A stretch of 7,993 bases of DNA, taken from Planctomycetes bacterium UBA1662. Its GTDB lineage: Bacteria > Planctomycetota > UBA8108. The position numbers and the translations under genes were made by a program. The notes under the pieces are model-generated. The model was not told the DNA's origin, did no database searches, and saw nothing but the letters and a program-made list of their open reading frames with translations. The stretch lies in assembly GCA_002320775.1 (NCBI GenBank), contig DCKY01000035.1, positions 1 to 7,993 on the forward strand, read 5' to 3'. How positions within the stretch are numbered: the first letter of the stretch is position 1; every line of letters starts with the position of its first letter. Positions 1 to 6,332 of the stretch are shown piece by piece.

Positions 1-444
1 AAGCTGGCCGCCGATGGCCTGCGCCGGCTCACCGAGTTTGCAAAACCATACGGAATCAACGTGATTGTCGAAAATCACGGAGGACTCTCATCCAACGGCG
101 CCTGGCTCGCCAGTGTCATGAAGACGGTTGACCACCCGGGCTGCGGAACCCTGCCTGACTTCGGCAACTTCCACCTCGGCGGCGGCAAGCAGTACGACCG
201 CTACAAGGGCGTCACCGAGCTCATGCCCTACGCCAAGGCGGTGAGCGCCAAGTCGCATTCCTTCGACGCCGCGGGTAACGAGACAAGAACCGACTTCATG
301 AAGATGATGAAGATCGTCATCGACGCGGGCTACCACGGCTACGTCGGCATCGAATGGGAAGGCGGCAAGCCTGGCGAGATGGATGGCATCAAACTCACCA
401 AGAAACTTCTCGAGACCTGCCGCGACAAGCTCAGCGGAGCCTGA
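1..444 (+). CDS. Sugar phosphate isomerase/epimerase (xylose isomerase-like TIM barrel), 3' part
   Basis: This is the C-terminal 147 residues of a gene that begins before the window; reading frame 1 is open from base 1 to the TGA at 442-444. The family (AP endonuclease 2 / xylose isomerase-like TIM barrel) includes metal-dependent cytoplasmic enzymes that isomerise or epimerise sugars. The four usual metal-binding positions can be picked out: Glu24 in VIVENHGG, Asp53 in LPDFGNF, His86 in AKSHSFD and Glu118 in GIEWEG (numbered from the first visible codon). Full-length members are about 270-320 residues, so roughly the N-terminal half is missing. The family is abundant in Planctomycetota and Verrucomicrobiota. 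The substrate cannot be read from the sequence. It is probably the upstream gene of an operon with the OPT transporter, which starts about 16 bp after its stop. The family call is firm; the exact reaction is unknown. Confidence 0.85.
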   Translation, partial: KLAADGLRRLTEFAKPYGINVIVENHGGLSSNGAWLASVMKTVDHPGCGTLPDFGNFHLGGGKQYDRYKGVTELMPYAKAVSAKSHSFDAAGNETRTDFMKMMKIVIDAGYHGYVGIEWEGGKPGEMDGIKLTKKLLETCRDKLSGA

Positions 445-450
445 GAGAGG
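443..450 (+). promoter_or_regulatory. Ribosome binding site supporting a TTG start for the OPT transporter
   Basis: The purine-rich GAGAGAGG overlaps the stop codon of the isomerase gene and lies 10 bases before the in-frame TTG at 461. It favours TTG 461 over the in-frame ATG at 383, which lies inside the isomerase gene, would add 26 non-conserved residues and has no clear Shine-Dalgarno sequence. Confidence 0.5.
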
Positions 451-460
451 ACCATCCGGT

Positions 461-2362
461 TTGGCCGAAAAACAGAAATACCGTGAGCTGACCCCGGCCA
501 GCCTGGCCGGGGGGATCCTGGTCGGGTTGCTCCTCAATATGGGGATCTGCTTCGCCGGGCTCCAGATCGGCTTCACCATCGTCGGCTCAACGGTGGCGGC
601 CGTGCTCGGTTTCGGGCTCCTGCGCGGCGTGCTTCGCAAGGGTTCCATTCTCGAGGTGAACATCTTCCAGACTGTCGCCTCATCGGTCAACACCGTCAAT
701 GCGGGGGTCATCTTCACCATCCCGGTCCTCTTCCTGATGGACCTGCAGGACAAGATCGACTACCTGGCCCTGGCGCTGGCTGTCACCGCCGGCTCCGTCC
801 TGGGTGTCGTGATGATCATTCCTCTGAGGAAACAGATTATCGAGCTGGAACGATTGAGATTCCCCAGCGCCGTGGCCGTCGCGGCAATCCTCAAAAGTCC
901 CGGGGCGGGAGTCGAAAAGGCCTGGCTGCTTGTACTCGGAATCCTGGTCTCGGCGAGTGTTAGCATGGGGACCATCCTGAGCGGAATTGATTCCGTTCCC
1001 GTGGGCCAGTTCCTCGGCATGCCCGCCGGCATCCACTTTGTCTTCGCCATCAGCCTGCTGAGTTTTGGCGCCGGATATCTAGCCGGAAAGCCCGGACTCG
1101 CGATCCTCTATGGAACCCTTCTCAATTTCTGGTTCCTGATTCCGCTTTGCATCACCTTCGGCTGGGTCCCGGGAGAATTCGCGGGAACGAGCCTCCTGGC
1201 GCTGACCTACGAAGATGTGGATGGCTTTATCCACAAGTTTCAGCATTTCACCTCGCGCCACATTGGCATCGGCATGATCCTCGGCGGAGCCATTGCGGGT
1301 ATCGCGATCGCCCTGCCGGCACTCAAGGCGGCGATCGCCAGCCTTCGATCACCTCCGGAGGATGGCCCCCGCGAAGAGGTCTCTCTCAAGACCCTCAATA
1401 CCGGAATGGCAATCGGTTTCCTGCTGCTGCTGCTGGCGACGAAACTCTCCGGCGGGGAAAACGTCAGCTGGCCGCAGGCTGTTCTCGCTGCGGCAGTTGG
1501 CGGCATCTGGCTCTGGCTGTCCGGCCTGGTCGTCGCTCAGACCACTGGCCGAACTGACTGGTCCCCTCTCTCCGGCCTGGCCCTCCTTGCCACCGTGATC
1601 ATGATGGCCATCCTCGGAACAGACAACAACGGAATCATCCCTGCGGTCACCGTCGGCGCGGCAATCTGCGTCGCCACATCGATGTGCGCCGACATGATGG
1701 CCGACCTGAAGACGGGCTATCTCATCGGCAGCCGCCCCGCCCGTCAGCAGGTCGCCCAGATCGCCACCTGCTGGATGGGCCCGGCCGTTTCCGTGGCCAC
1801 CGTCGTCCTGCTCTGGAACGCGAATGCCTTCGGGCCGGAACAGGCGCGGATACTCTATGAACGCAAGGCGGCCGAAGGCCCCGAAGCTCTCACCGCCTAC
1901 GAACAGGCCGGGGGCAGCGAAACAAAGCTCGCCAAGGGTATTCCGCAGCTTGGGGCCCCCCAGGCGGCAGCGCTCGAGAGCGCGATCAGGATGGTCAAAA
2001 AAGCGACCTCCGACTCTGACCAGGCAGACGCTGCAGGCGAAGGAGGCATCATTGAACGCCTCGAAAAGGGCGGTATACCGGTTTACAAATACATCGCCGG
2101 AGCCACGATCGGCCTGCTGGTCTCCCTGCTGATTTCACCCGGACTCGGAGTCATGATCGGACTCTCTCTCTACCTGCCGTTTGAATACATGATCGTCTTC
2201 GGCCTCGGGGGAATTCTGAGCATCTTCATCGGCTGGAAATTCGGCGCGCGCTTCGCCGAGGATAAGGGGGTCCCCATCGCCGCGGGGCTGATCGTGGGAG
2301 ATGCGCTCGTCGGCATCGTCCACGCCATCTACAAGGTCGCCGCCATGAGCCTGGGAGGTTGA
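461..2362 (+). CDS. OPT family oligopeptide transporter
   Basis: Polytopic inner-membrane protein of the oligopeptide transporter (OPT) family, whose members take up small peptides, metal chelates or related solutes, probably by cation coupling. With the TTG start it has 633 residues, within the usual bacterial range. Family-like segments in order: YRELTPASLAGG near the N-terminus (7-18), NIFQTVASSVNTVNAGVIFT (67-86), RFPSAVAVAAILKS (133-146), DMMADLKTGYLIGSRPARQQ (411-430), LGAPQAAALESAI (497-509), and SPGLGVMIGLSLYLPFEY (559-576) followed by GLIVGDALVGIVHA (609-622). More than ten hydrophobic segments are visible. A hydrophilic stretch, about residues 455-540, separates the last helices from the rest. 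An ATG at 383 would give 659 residues and a 62-bp overlap with the upstream gene; I prefer TTG because homology begins just after it. It is followed after 4 bp by a small membrane protein gene. The substrate is unknown. Confidence 0.88.
   Translation: MAEKQKYRELTPASLAGGILVGLLLNMGICFAGLQIGFTIVGSTVAAVLGFGLLRGVLRKGSILEVNIFQTVASSVNTVNAGVIFTIPVLFLMDLQDKIDYLALALAVTAGSVLGVVMIIPLRKQIIELERLRFPSAVAVAAILKSPGAGVEKAWLLVLGILVSASVSMGTILSGIDSVPVGQFLGMPAGIHFVFAISLLSFGAGYLAGKPGLAILYGTLLNFWFLIPLCITFGWVPGEFAGTSLLALTYEDVDGFIHKFQHFTSRHIGIGMILGGAIAGIAIALPALKAAIASLRSPPEDGPREEVSLKTLNTGMAIGFLLLLLATKLSGGENVSWPQAVLAAAVGGIWLWLSGLVVAQTTGRTDWSPLSGLALLATVIMMAILGTDNNGIIPAVTVGAAICVATSMCADMMADLKTGYLIGSRPARQQVAQIATCWMGPAVSVATVVLLWNANAFGPEQARILYERKAAEGPEALTAYEQAGGSETKLAKGIPQLGAPQAAALESAIRMVKKATSDSDQADAAGEGGIIERLEKGGIPVYKYIAGATIGLLVSLLISPGLGVMIGLSLYLPFEYMIVFGLGGILSIFIGWKFGARFAEDKGVPIAAGLIVGDALVGIVHAIYKVAAMSLGG
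2353..2358 (+). promoter_or_regulatory. Ribosome binding site for the small membrane protein gene
   Basis: GGGAGG lies inside the last codons of the OPT gene, 8 bases before the ATG at 2367. A strong site within the upstream gene and a 4-bp intergenic gap indicate translational coupling of the two genes. Confidence 0.7.
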
Positions 2363-2366
2363 AAGA

Positions 2367-2987
2367 ATGAGGGTCATCATCCATCTTCTCATCATCGTAG
2401 GTTTTTGCGCCGCCTCGCTTGGGGCCGCGGGGCTTGGAAAGCCCTCCGACGCCGATTCGGTCAGCCAGTCCATGGCCGTGACCATCTTCATCACAGGCTC
2501 TCTCCTGCTGGTCATCTGCGGTCTCGTCACGAAGTCATTGAAAAAATCAGCTGGCGCCGAAGACACTGAAGCTAACGAGCCCGCCGACGACTTCGCCTCC
2601 TTGCTTGCGGAAATCAGCCGGGAGATCCGCCAGCTTGATGACTCCCGCGCCGGGCTCGCCCCGGCCGAATTAACCGAACGAATCAATTCCCTGCTGAAGA
2701 ACCAGTATTTCGATCTCACATCGAGAAACGAAGAGCTTGCCGCGCTGCTGGGTTTCTCGGTCTACGCAACCATCTGGGACGGAGTAGCCTCCGCAGAAAG
2801 GCTCCTGTTGAGAGCCTGGAGCATGGCGACTGACGAGCATTTCGATGAGGCCATACAAGAACTCCCCAGGGCGAGATCCCATATCGAACGCGCCTGCGCC
2901 GCCATGCAGGGGGTCGGACCTGGCACCGATGCCATAGAGAAGGAGTCAACGGCCTGGGGCGATGATCCAGGCGCAGCGGAGAGCTAA
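2367..2987 (+). CDS. Small two-helix membrane protein of unknown function, coupled to the OPT transporter
   Basis: I do not recognise a family for this 206-residue protein. It has two hydrophobic segments: residues about 4-22, which could be a first helix or an uncleaved signal, and about 36-56 (MAVTIFITGSLLLVICGLVT). A basic patch, KSLKK (56-60), follows, so the positive-inside rule puts the rest in the cytoplasm. The remainder is charged and largely helical by composition: an acidic linker (64-75), then a region rich in Glu, Leu and Arg (76-180), and an acidic, disordered-looking tail. No enzyme motif or metal-binding cluster was seen. The ATG has a strong GGGAGG site and starts 4 bp after the OPT stop, so it is almost certainly co-transcribed. 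An accessory or assembly role for the transporter is inferred only from this position. It ends 7 bp from the convergent hydrolase gene. Confidence 0.8.
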   Translation: MRVIIHLLIIVGFCAASLGAAGLGKPSDADSVSQSMAVTIFITGSLLLVICGLVTKSLKKSAGAEDTEANEPADDFASLLAEISREIRQLDDSRAGLAPAELTERINSLLKNQYFDLTSRNEELAALLGFSVYATIWDGVASAERLLLRAWSMATDEHFDEAIQELPRARSHIERACAAMQGVGPGTDAIEKESTAWGDDPGAAES

Positions 2988-2994
2988 ATCCCTC

Positions 2995-3864
2995 TCAGTC
3001 CTCCAGCGCCTCGGAAAAAAACTTCACCAGCTGGTCCTTTGTCGGCCCTTCAATGGCGTGCAGGTGCCTGGCTCCCGGTACTTTCAGAAAACGCTTCGGC
3101 TCGGGAGCCGCCTCGAAGAGCTCAAGGCCATTGGAGATCCTGACTAACCCGTCCGCATCACCGTGGATGAACAACAAGGGAACACCCTCGAGCTCAGCCA
3201 GCGAGTCCTCCGGATCGTGGTCGGAGGTGACCGTGAGCCAGACCAGGGGTTTTGTCAGAAAGGTCCCGCCCAGCACCGAATTGGCGACATTGCGATAGCT
3301 CAGAAACGAGCTGTCAATCGCGACCGCTCGAACGCCCTCGGTCGAGCCCTCGCCCAGGGCGGCCAGGGCGCAGGCGCCACCAAGGCTCTGCCCTAGCACC
3401 AGCAGACGGTCGCCGTCGATATCCTCGCGCCCGCGGATGTAAGCAAGCGCCGCCCTGGAATCAGCGATGACCCCCGAGCGCTTCGGACGGCCACCTGATT
3501 TTCCATAGCCGCGATAGTCAAAAAGGAAAACATTGAAGCCGCGGCCCGCCAACCAGTCAACCAGGCCCACATGGGCCGTGAGATTTCGAGCGTTGCCATG
3601 GAAATGAACGACCGTACCGACTGCTGCCCGGTCTTCGCCGGGCTTCAACAGCCAGCCGTGAAGCTCAGTTCCATCCTCACTCCTGAAGCGAACCTCCTCT
3701 ACGGGGACATCGAGGTCCGAAGGAGCCCTGTACTCCCGCGAGGTAGGATAGTAAAAAAAACGATTGCAGCCCACCATGTAGGACACCCCGCAGAAAAGAA
3801 GCAGAAGAACAAGCCCCCTGGCCAAAGCGCTTCGCACGGCGAACCCCTTCTTATTCTCTATCAC
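2995..3864 (-). CDS. Membrane-anchored alpha/beta hydrolase (YfhR/Bem46-like)
   Basis: Serine hydrolase with the alpha/beta hydrolase fold; 289 residues from the GTG at 3864. An N-terminal hydrophobic segment (about 16-32) ends in MVGC with Cys33, a weak lipobox, so it may be a lipoprotein or a simple membrane-anchored protein facing the periplasm. FFYYPTSREY (36-45) matches the short motif seen after the anchor in YfhR/Bem46-type proteins. The oxyanion motif is HFHGNARN (87-94), the nucleophile is Ser160 in GQSLGG, the acid is probably Asp238 in HGDADGLV, and the base is His267 in GARHLHA. All catalytic residues are present. A second GTG at 3837 (residue 10), preceded by AAGGGG with 6-base spacing, would give a 280-residue protein with a more typical signal length and is a good alternative start. 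The substrate (ester, peptide or lipid) cannot be inferred. Confidence 0.85.
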   Translation of the reverse strand: MIENKKGFAVRSALARGLVLLLLFCGVSYMVGCNRFFYYPTSREYRAPSDLDVPVEEVRFRSEDGTELHGWLLKPGEDRAAVGTVVHFHGNARNLTAHVGLVDWLAGRGFNVFLFDYRGYGKSGGRPKRSGVIADSRAALAYIRGREDIDGDRLLVLGQSLGGACALAALGEGSTEGVRAVAIDSSFLSYRNVANSVLGGTFLTKPLVWLTVTSDHDPEDSLAELEGVPLLFIHGDADGLVRISNGLELFEAAPEPKRFLKVPGARHLHAIEGPTKDQLVKFFSEALED

Positions 3865-3926
3865 TTTGAATCTTCATCATCCCCCACTGGCGCTGGGAGG
3901 CTCCGGGTATCATAATCGCCGCTTCC
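3865..3926. promoter_or_regulatory. Divergent intergenic region between hydrolase and decarboxylase genes
   Basis: These 62 bp must hold the promoters of both divergent genes. On the plus strand CATAAT (3911-3916) matches five of six -10 consensus bases and sits 10 bases before the decarboxylase ATG; the -35 position at 17-bp spacing (around 3888-3893) matches poorly. No Shine-Dalgarno sequence stands at normal distance from that ATG; the only one, GGGAGG at 3895-3900, is 26 bases upstream. No clear minus-strand promoter was seen. Confidence 0.35.
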
Positions 3927-5378
3927 ATGGTTGAAAACGACATCCCGGAAAAACCGGCACAAGACCTGAATGACCTCGACACCGGGGCCGATGCCCTGCG
4001 CCACCTGTTGGACCGCACAGGAGAACGGCTGGCGGGGTTTATCTCATCGCTTCCGGACCAACCTACCGACTCGAGCGGCCTTTTCGACCCGAAGGCCGAG
4101 TGGCTCAAAGCCCCCCTGCCGAGCTCTCCCACGGATGCCGAAACGATTCTCTCCTTTCTCTTCGATGAGATTATACCAGCGGCCTACAACCCTGCCAGTC
4201 CCGGGTACCTTGCCTACGTCCCCGGAGGAGGTCTCTTCTCCGCCGCCCTGGGGGAGCTCATCGCGGGCACGGTCAACCGCTACACCGGCTGCTGGGCCTC
4301 CGCCCCGGCAGCGGTCGAGCTCGAGACCCAGGCCATTCGCTGGCTGGCTGAGATGATGGGCATGCCCGAGGGGTCGCTCGGCGTACTGACCTCCGGCGCC
4401 TCCATGTCGACCCTCATCGCGCTGGTGGCGGCGCGCGAGAAACACCTTGGCGAGGAGCTTCGCCGGGGAGTGATCTATTCATCGAGCGAGATCCACCACT
4501 CGATACCCAAGGCCGCCCGAATCGCCGGCCTGGCAGAAAAAAATCTGCGCCAGGTGGCTGTCGATGAGAATTTTCGCATGCGCCCCGAAAAATTGCGGGA
4601 GGCTATCCGCGCGGACCGCGAAGCCGGCCTGCTGCCTTTTTTCGTCTGTTCGAGCGCCGGAACGGTCAACACCGGCTCGATCGACCCGTTAGCAGAGATC
4701 GCCCGGGTGGCGGCCGAGGAAGGTCTCTGGCACCACGTCGATGGCGCCTACGGAGCGGCCTTCCGGCTGGTTCCGGAGCTTGCGGACGCCCTCAGCGGCA
4801 TGGGTCTGGCGGACTCGCTTGCCGTCGACCCCCACAAGGGTCTCTTCCTCGCCTACGGCACCGGCGCCCTGCTCGTCAGGGACATGGCCCCCCTTCGCGA
4901 GGCGTTCCAGTCAACCGCCTCCTACATGCCGGACATGCAGACGGGAGAACACTACGACTTCTGCGAATTCACCCCGGAGCTTTCCCGCGAATGGCGCGGC
5001 CTCAGGCTCTGGCTGCCCCTCAAGCTCCATGGAATCGATGCCTTCAGAGAATCGCTCGCTCTCAAACGTCAACTGACCCTGCGGGCATGGGAGCATCTCA
5101 GCTCCATAGAAGATGTGGAGATTCCGGCCGCGCCCGACCTGACCCTCTTCATTTTCCGCCAGCGATTCAGCGGCTGCGAAGCTTCAGAGGAAGATGCCCG
5201 CAACCAGGCGCTGCTGGAGAAGATCAACAGACAGCAGCGGGTCATGCTGACAGGCACGATCGTCGATGGACGGTTCTACCTGCGCATGTGTATCCTGCAT
5301 CTGCGCACCGATCACTCCAGGCTGGACGAGGCGCTCTCGATCATCTCCAACGCCTTGAAAGAGCTTCGCGAAGGTTGA
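3927..5378 (+). CDS. PLP-dependent group II amino acid decarboxylase
   Basis: Cytoplasmic pyridoxal-phosphate enzyme of the aromatic-L-amino-acid/glutamate/histidine decarboxylase superfamily, 483 residues, close to the usual length. It should remove CO2 from an amino acid to give an amine. Visible landmarks: NPASPGYLAYVPGGG (88-102), matching the N-terminal HP-x-F-x-x-Y-type segment; TSGASMSTLIALVAAR (155-170), the phosphate-binding region; EIHHSIPKA (188-196), where His190 aligns with the ring-stacking His of AADC; CSSAGTVNTGSIDPL (241-255); HVDGAYG (270-276) with Asp272 for the pyridine nitrogen; and DPHKGL (301-306) with Lys304 as the Schiff-base lysine. The usual NPHK-W tryptophan is Gly305 here, and the small residues suggest a substrate other than the classic aromatic ones, but this is a guess. 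It stands alone on its strand, divergent from the hydrolase and convergent with the dehydrogenase. The ATG lacks a Shine-Dalgarno sequence at normal spacing. Confidence 0.9.
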   Translation: MVENDIPEKPAQDLNDLDTGADALRHLLDRTGERLAGFISSLPDQPTDSSGLFDPKAEWLKAPLPSSPTDAETILSFLFDEIIPAAYNPASPGYLAYVPGGGLFSAALGELIAGTVNRYTGCWASAPAAVELETQAIRWLAEMMGMPEGSLGVLTSGASMSTLIALVAAREKHLGEELRRGVIYSSSEIHHSIPKAARIAGLAEKNLRQVAVDENFRMRPEKLREAIRADREAGLLPFFVCSSAGTVNTGSIDPLAEIARVAAEEGLWHHVDGAYGAAFRLVPELADALSGMGLADSLAVDPHKGLFLAYGTGALLVRDMAPLREAFQSTASYMPDMQTGEHYDFCEFTPELSREWRGLRLWLPLKLHGIDAFRESLALKRQLTLRAWEHLSSIEDVEIPAAPDLTLFIFRQRFSGCEASEEDARNQALLEKINRQQRVMLTGTIVDGRFYLRMCILHLRTDHSRLDEALSIISNALKELREG

Positions 5379-5386
5379 ACAACAGC

Positions 5387-6256
5387 TCAGCTCTCGAGCT
5401 CACCGCTGACACACCGGCAGGCGGCCGTCATATCGGACTCGCTCAGGCCCGCGTCCACCAGCTGCTGGTAGACTCCAAAGGCCGCCTCGGCTGCCCTGAC
5501 CGACAACCCTGATTCTTTCCCCTGGCGGGTAATAATCGAGAGGTCCTTCAGGATGTTGCGCAGCGGAGCGCCGGGCTCATCGTAGCCTTCACGCGCTATG
5601 ATCGGCCCGCAACGCTCAAGCATCCGGCTCTGCCCCCAGGCATTCGCCAGCAGGTCCTGTAACTTTTCGAGATCCACCCCTACCTGGCGCGCCATCGTCA
5701 GGGCCTCGCAACAGGCAAGAGAGTTGACCCCCACCATCAGCTGGTTCGCGAGCTTCGCCGCAGTACCGGCTCCCGCCGGCCCCATGTGAACCACCTTCGA
5801 GCCCATCGCATCGAATACCGGCCGAACCCTCTCGAAAACATCGGGCTCTCCACCGGCCATGATCGCCAGCGTTCCGGCGTTTGCGCCCTCCGGCCCGCCG
5901 CTGATCGGAGCGTCGAGAAAGCCGGCGCCCTGCGCCTCGCAGGCGGCGTGCAGATCACGCGAGGTGGCGAGGTCGACAGTGCCGTGGTCAACGAATATTT
6001 TCCCCTCAACGGCATCGTCTACAACACCCTCTTCACCCAGGAAGAATTCCCGGCCGGAGGCAATATCGGCAAGACACACCAGCACCAGGTCGGCTTCCCG
6101 CACGAGGTCCCGCGGCGCATCCATGACCACCGCGCCATCGAGTGCCTCGGCCTTCTCCCGGGTGCGGTTGTAGACAAACAAATCGAACCCGGCCCGGAGC
6201 ACATTCCGAGCCATACCTCCGCCCATATTGCCAAGGCCCGCGAAACCAACCTTCAT
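5387..6256 (-). CDS. NAD(P)-dependent beta-hydroxyacid dehydrogenase (3-hydroxyisobutyrate dehydrogenase family)
   Basis: A 289-residue cytoplasmic oxidoreductase of the 3-hydroxyisobutyrate dehydrogenase / tartronate semialdehyde reductase / GLYR family, at the family's normal length. The N-terminal Rossmann fold starts at once with GFAGLGNMG (4-12). Asn30-Arg31-Thr32 after the second strand is the NRT pattern typical of NADP(H) preference. The substrate motif is FLDAPISGGPEGA (113-125) with Ser119. The catalytic lysine is Lys168 in GAGTAAKLANQ (162-172), and Lys237 in NILKDL is the second conserved lysine. The segment that is usually D-x-S-(S/T)-x-(S/D)-P is DHGTVDL (90-96) here: Gly replaces a Ser/Thr and Leu replaces Pro. 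The ATG has a good AGGGGA site 5 bases upstream. The gene is divergent from the methyltransferase and ends 8 bp from the decarboxylase stop. Reduction of succinic, tartronic or methylmalonic semialdehyde, or of glyoxylate, is possible; the sequence does not decide. Confidence 0.9.
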   Translation of the reverse strand: MKVGFAGLGNMGGGMARNVLRAGFDLFVYNRTREKAEALDGAVVMDAPRDLVREADLVLVCLADIASGREFFLGEEGVVDDAVEGKIFVDHGTVDLATSRDLHAACEAQGAGFLDAPISGGPEGANAGTLAIMAGGEPDVFERVRPVFDAMGSKVVHMGPAGAGTAAKLANQLMVGVNSLACCEALTMARQVGVDLEKLQDLLANAWGQSRMLERCGPIIAREGYDEPGAPLRNILKDLSIITRQGKESGLSVRAAEAAFGVYQQLVDAGLSESDMTAACRCVSGELES

Positions 6257-6261
6257 GATAT

Positions 6262-6267
6262 TCCCCT
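6262..6267 (-). promoter_or_regulatory. Ribosome binding site of the dehydrogenase gene
   Basis: AGGGGA on the minus strand lies 5 bases before the ATG at 6256, confirming that start. It contrasts with the plus-strand methyltransferase start at 6333 in the same intergenic region, which has none. Confidence 0.65.
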
Positions 6268-6290
6268 GTTAAAGAACCCGTTATCTGCAA

Positions 6291-6314
6291 GATTGACAGG
6301 AATCCCTGCCAATC
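6291..6314. repeat. 24-bp inverted repeat in the divergent promoter region (candidate operator or 5' UTR hairpin)
   Basis: GATTGACAGG (6291-6300) and CCTGCCAATC (6305-6314) are inverted copies with 9 of 10 positions paired and a 4-base centre. The left arm contains a perfect TTGACA -35 hexamer (6293-6298). Read as minus-strand RNA, the single mismatch becomes a G-U wobble, giving a complete 10-bp stem with a 4-base loop in a possible leader of the dehydrogenase mRNA. No U-tract follows, so it is not a classic terminator. Either an operator or a leader hairpin fits. Confidence 0.45.
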
Positions 6315-6325
6315 ATCTATATACT
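6293..6325 (+). promoter_or_regulatory. Candidate sigma70-type promoter of the methyltransferase gene
   Basis: A perfect -35 hexamer TTGACA (6293-6298) is followed by an AT-rich stretch with TATATA (6318-6323, 19-bp spacer, four of six matches) and TATACT (6320-6325, 21-bp spacer, five of six matches). Both spacers exceed the preferred 17 bp. A transcript starting about 7 bases after TATACT would begin at or next to the ATG at 6333, giving a leaderless mRNA. Confidence 0.4.
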
Positions 6326-6332
6326 TCTTCCC

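Noticed and set aside
88..753. 221-codon open frame on the minus strand
   Set aside because: It lies wholly opposite the isomerase and OPT genes, its protein is a low-information composition expected from antisense GC-rich codons, and both plus-strand genes show clear family motifs.
1421..1436. CTG triplet repeat in the OPT gene
   Set aside because: It encodes consecutive leucines of a membrane helix, which is normal for such a segment.
2135..2719. 194-codon minus-strand open frame across the OPT / small membrane protein junction
   Set aside because: It is antisense to two coupled genes with good ribosome binding sites, is rich in Ser, Glu and Asp without recognisable motifs, and has no supporting start signal.
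2988..2994. Terminator between the convergent small membrane protein and hydrolase genes
   Set aside because: The gap is only 7 bp and no hairpin with a T-tract was found around it.
3753..3760. Run of eight A (T on the coding strand) in the hydrolase gene as a frameshift or slippage site
   Set aside because: The frame continues correctly through it and encodes the conserved FFYYP segment after the membrane anchor, so the run is explained by Phe codons.
5379..5410. Possible terminator between the convergent decarboxylase and dehydrogenase genes
   Set aside because: Short self-complementary AGCT/CTCGAG and TCAGC/GCTGA elements exist but stems are only 4-5 bp and no T-tract follows on either strand.
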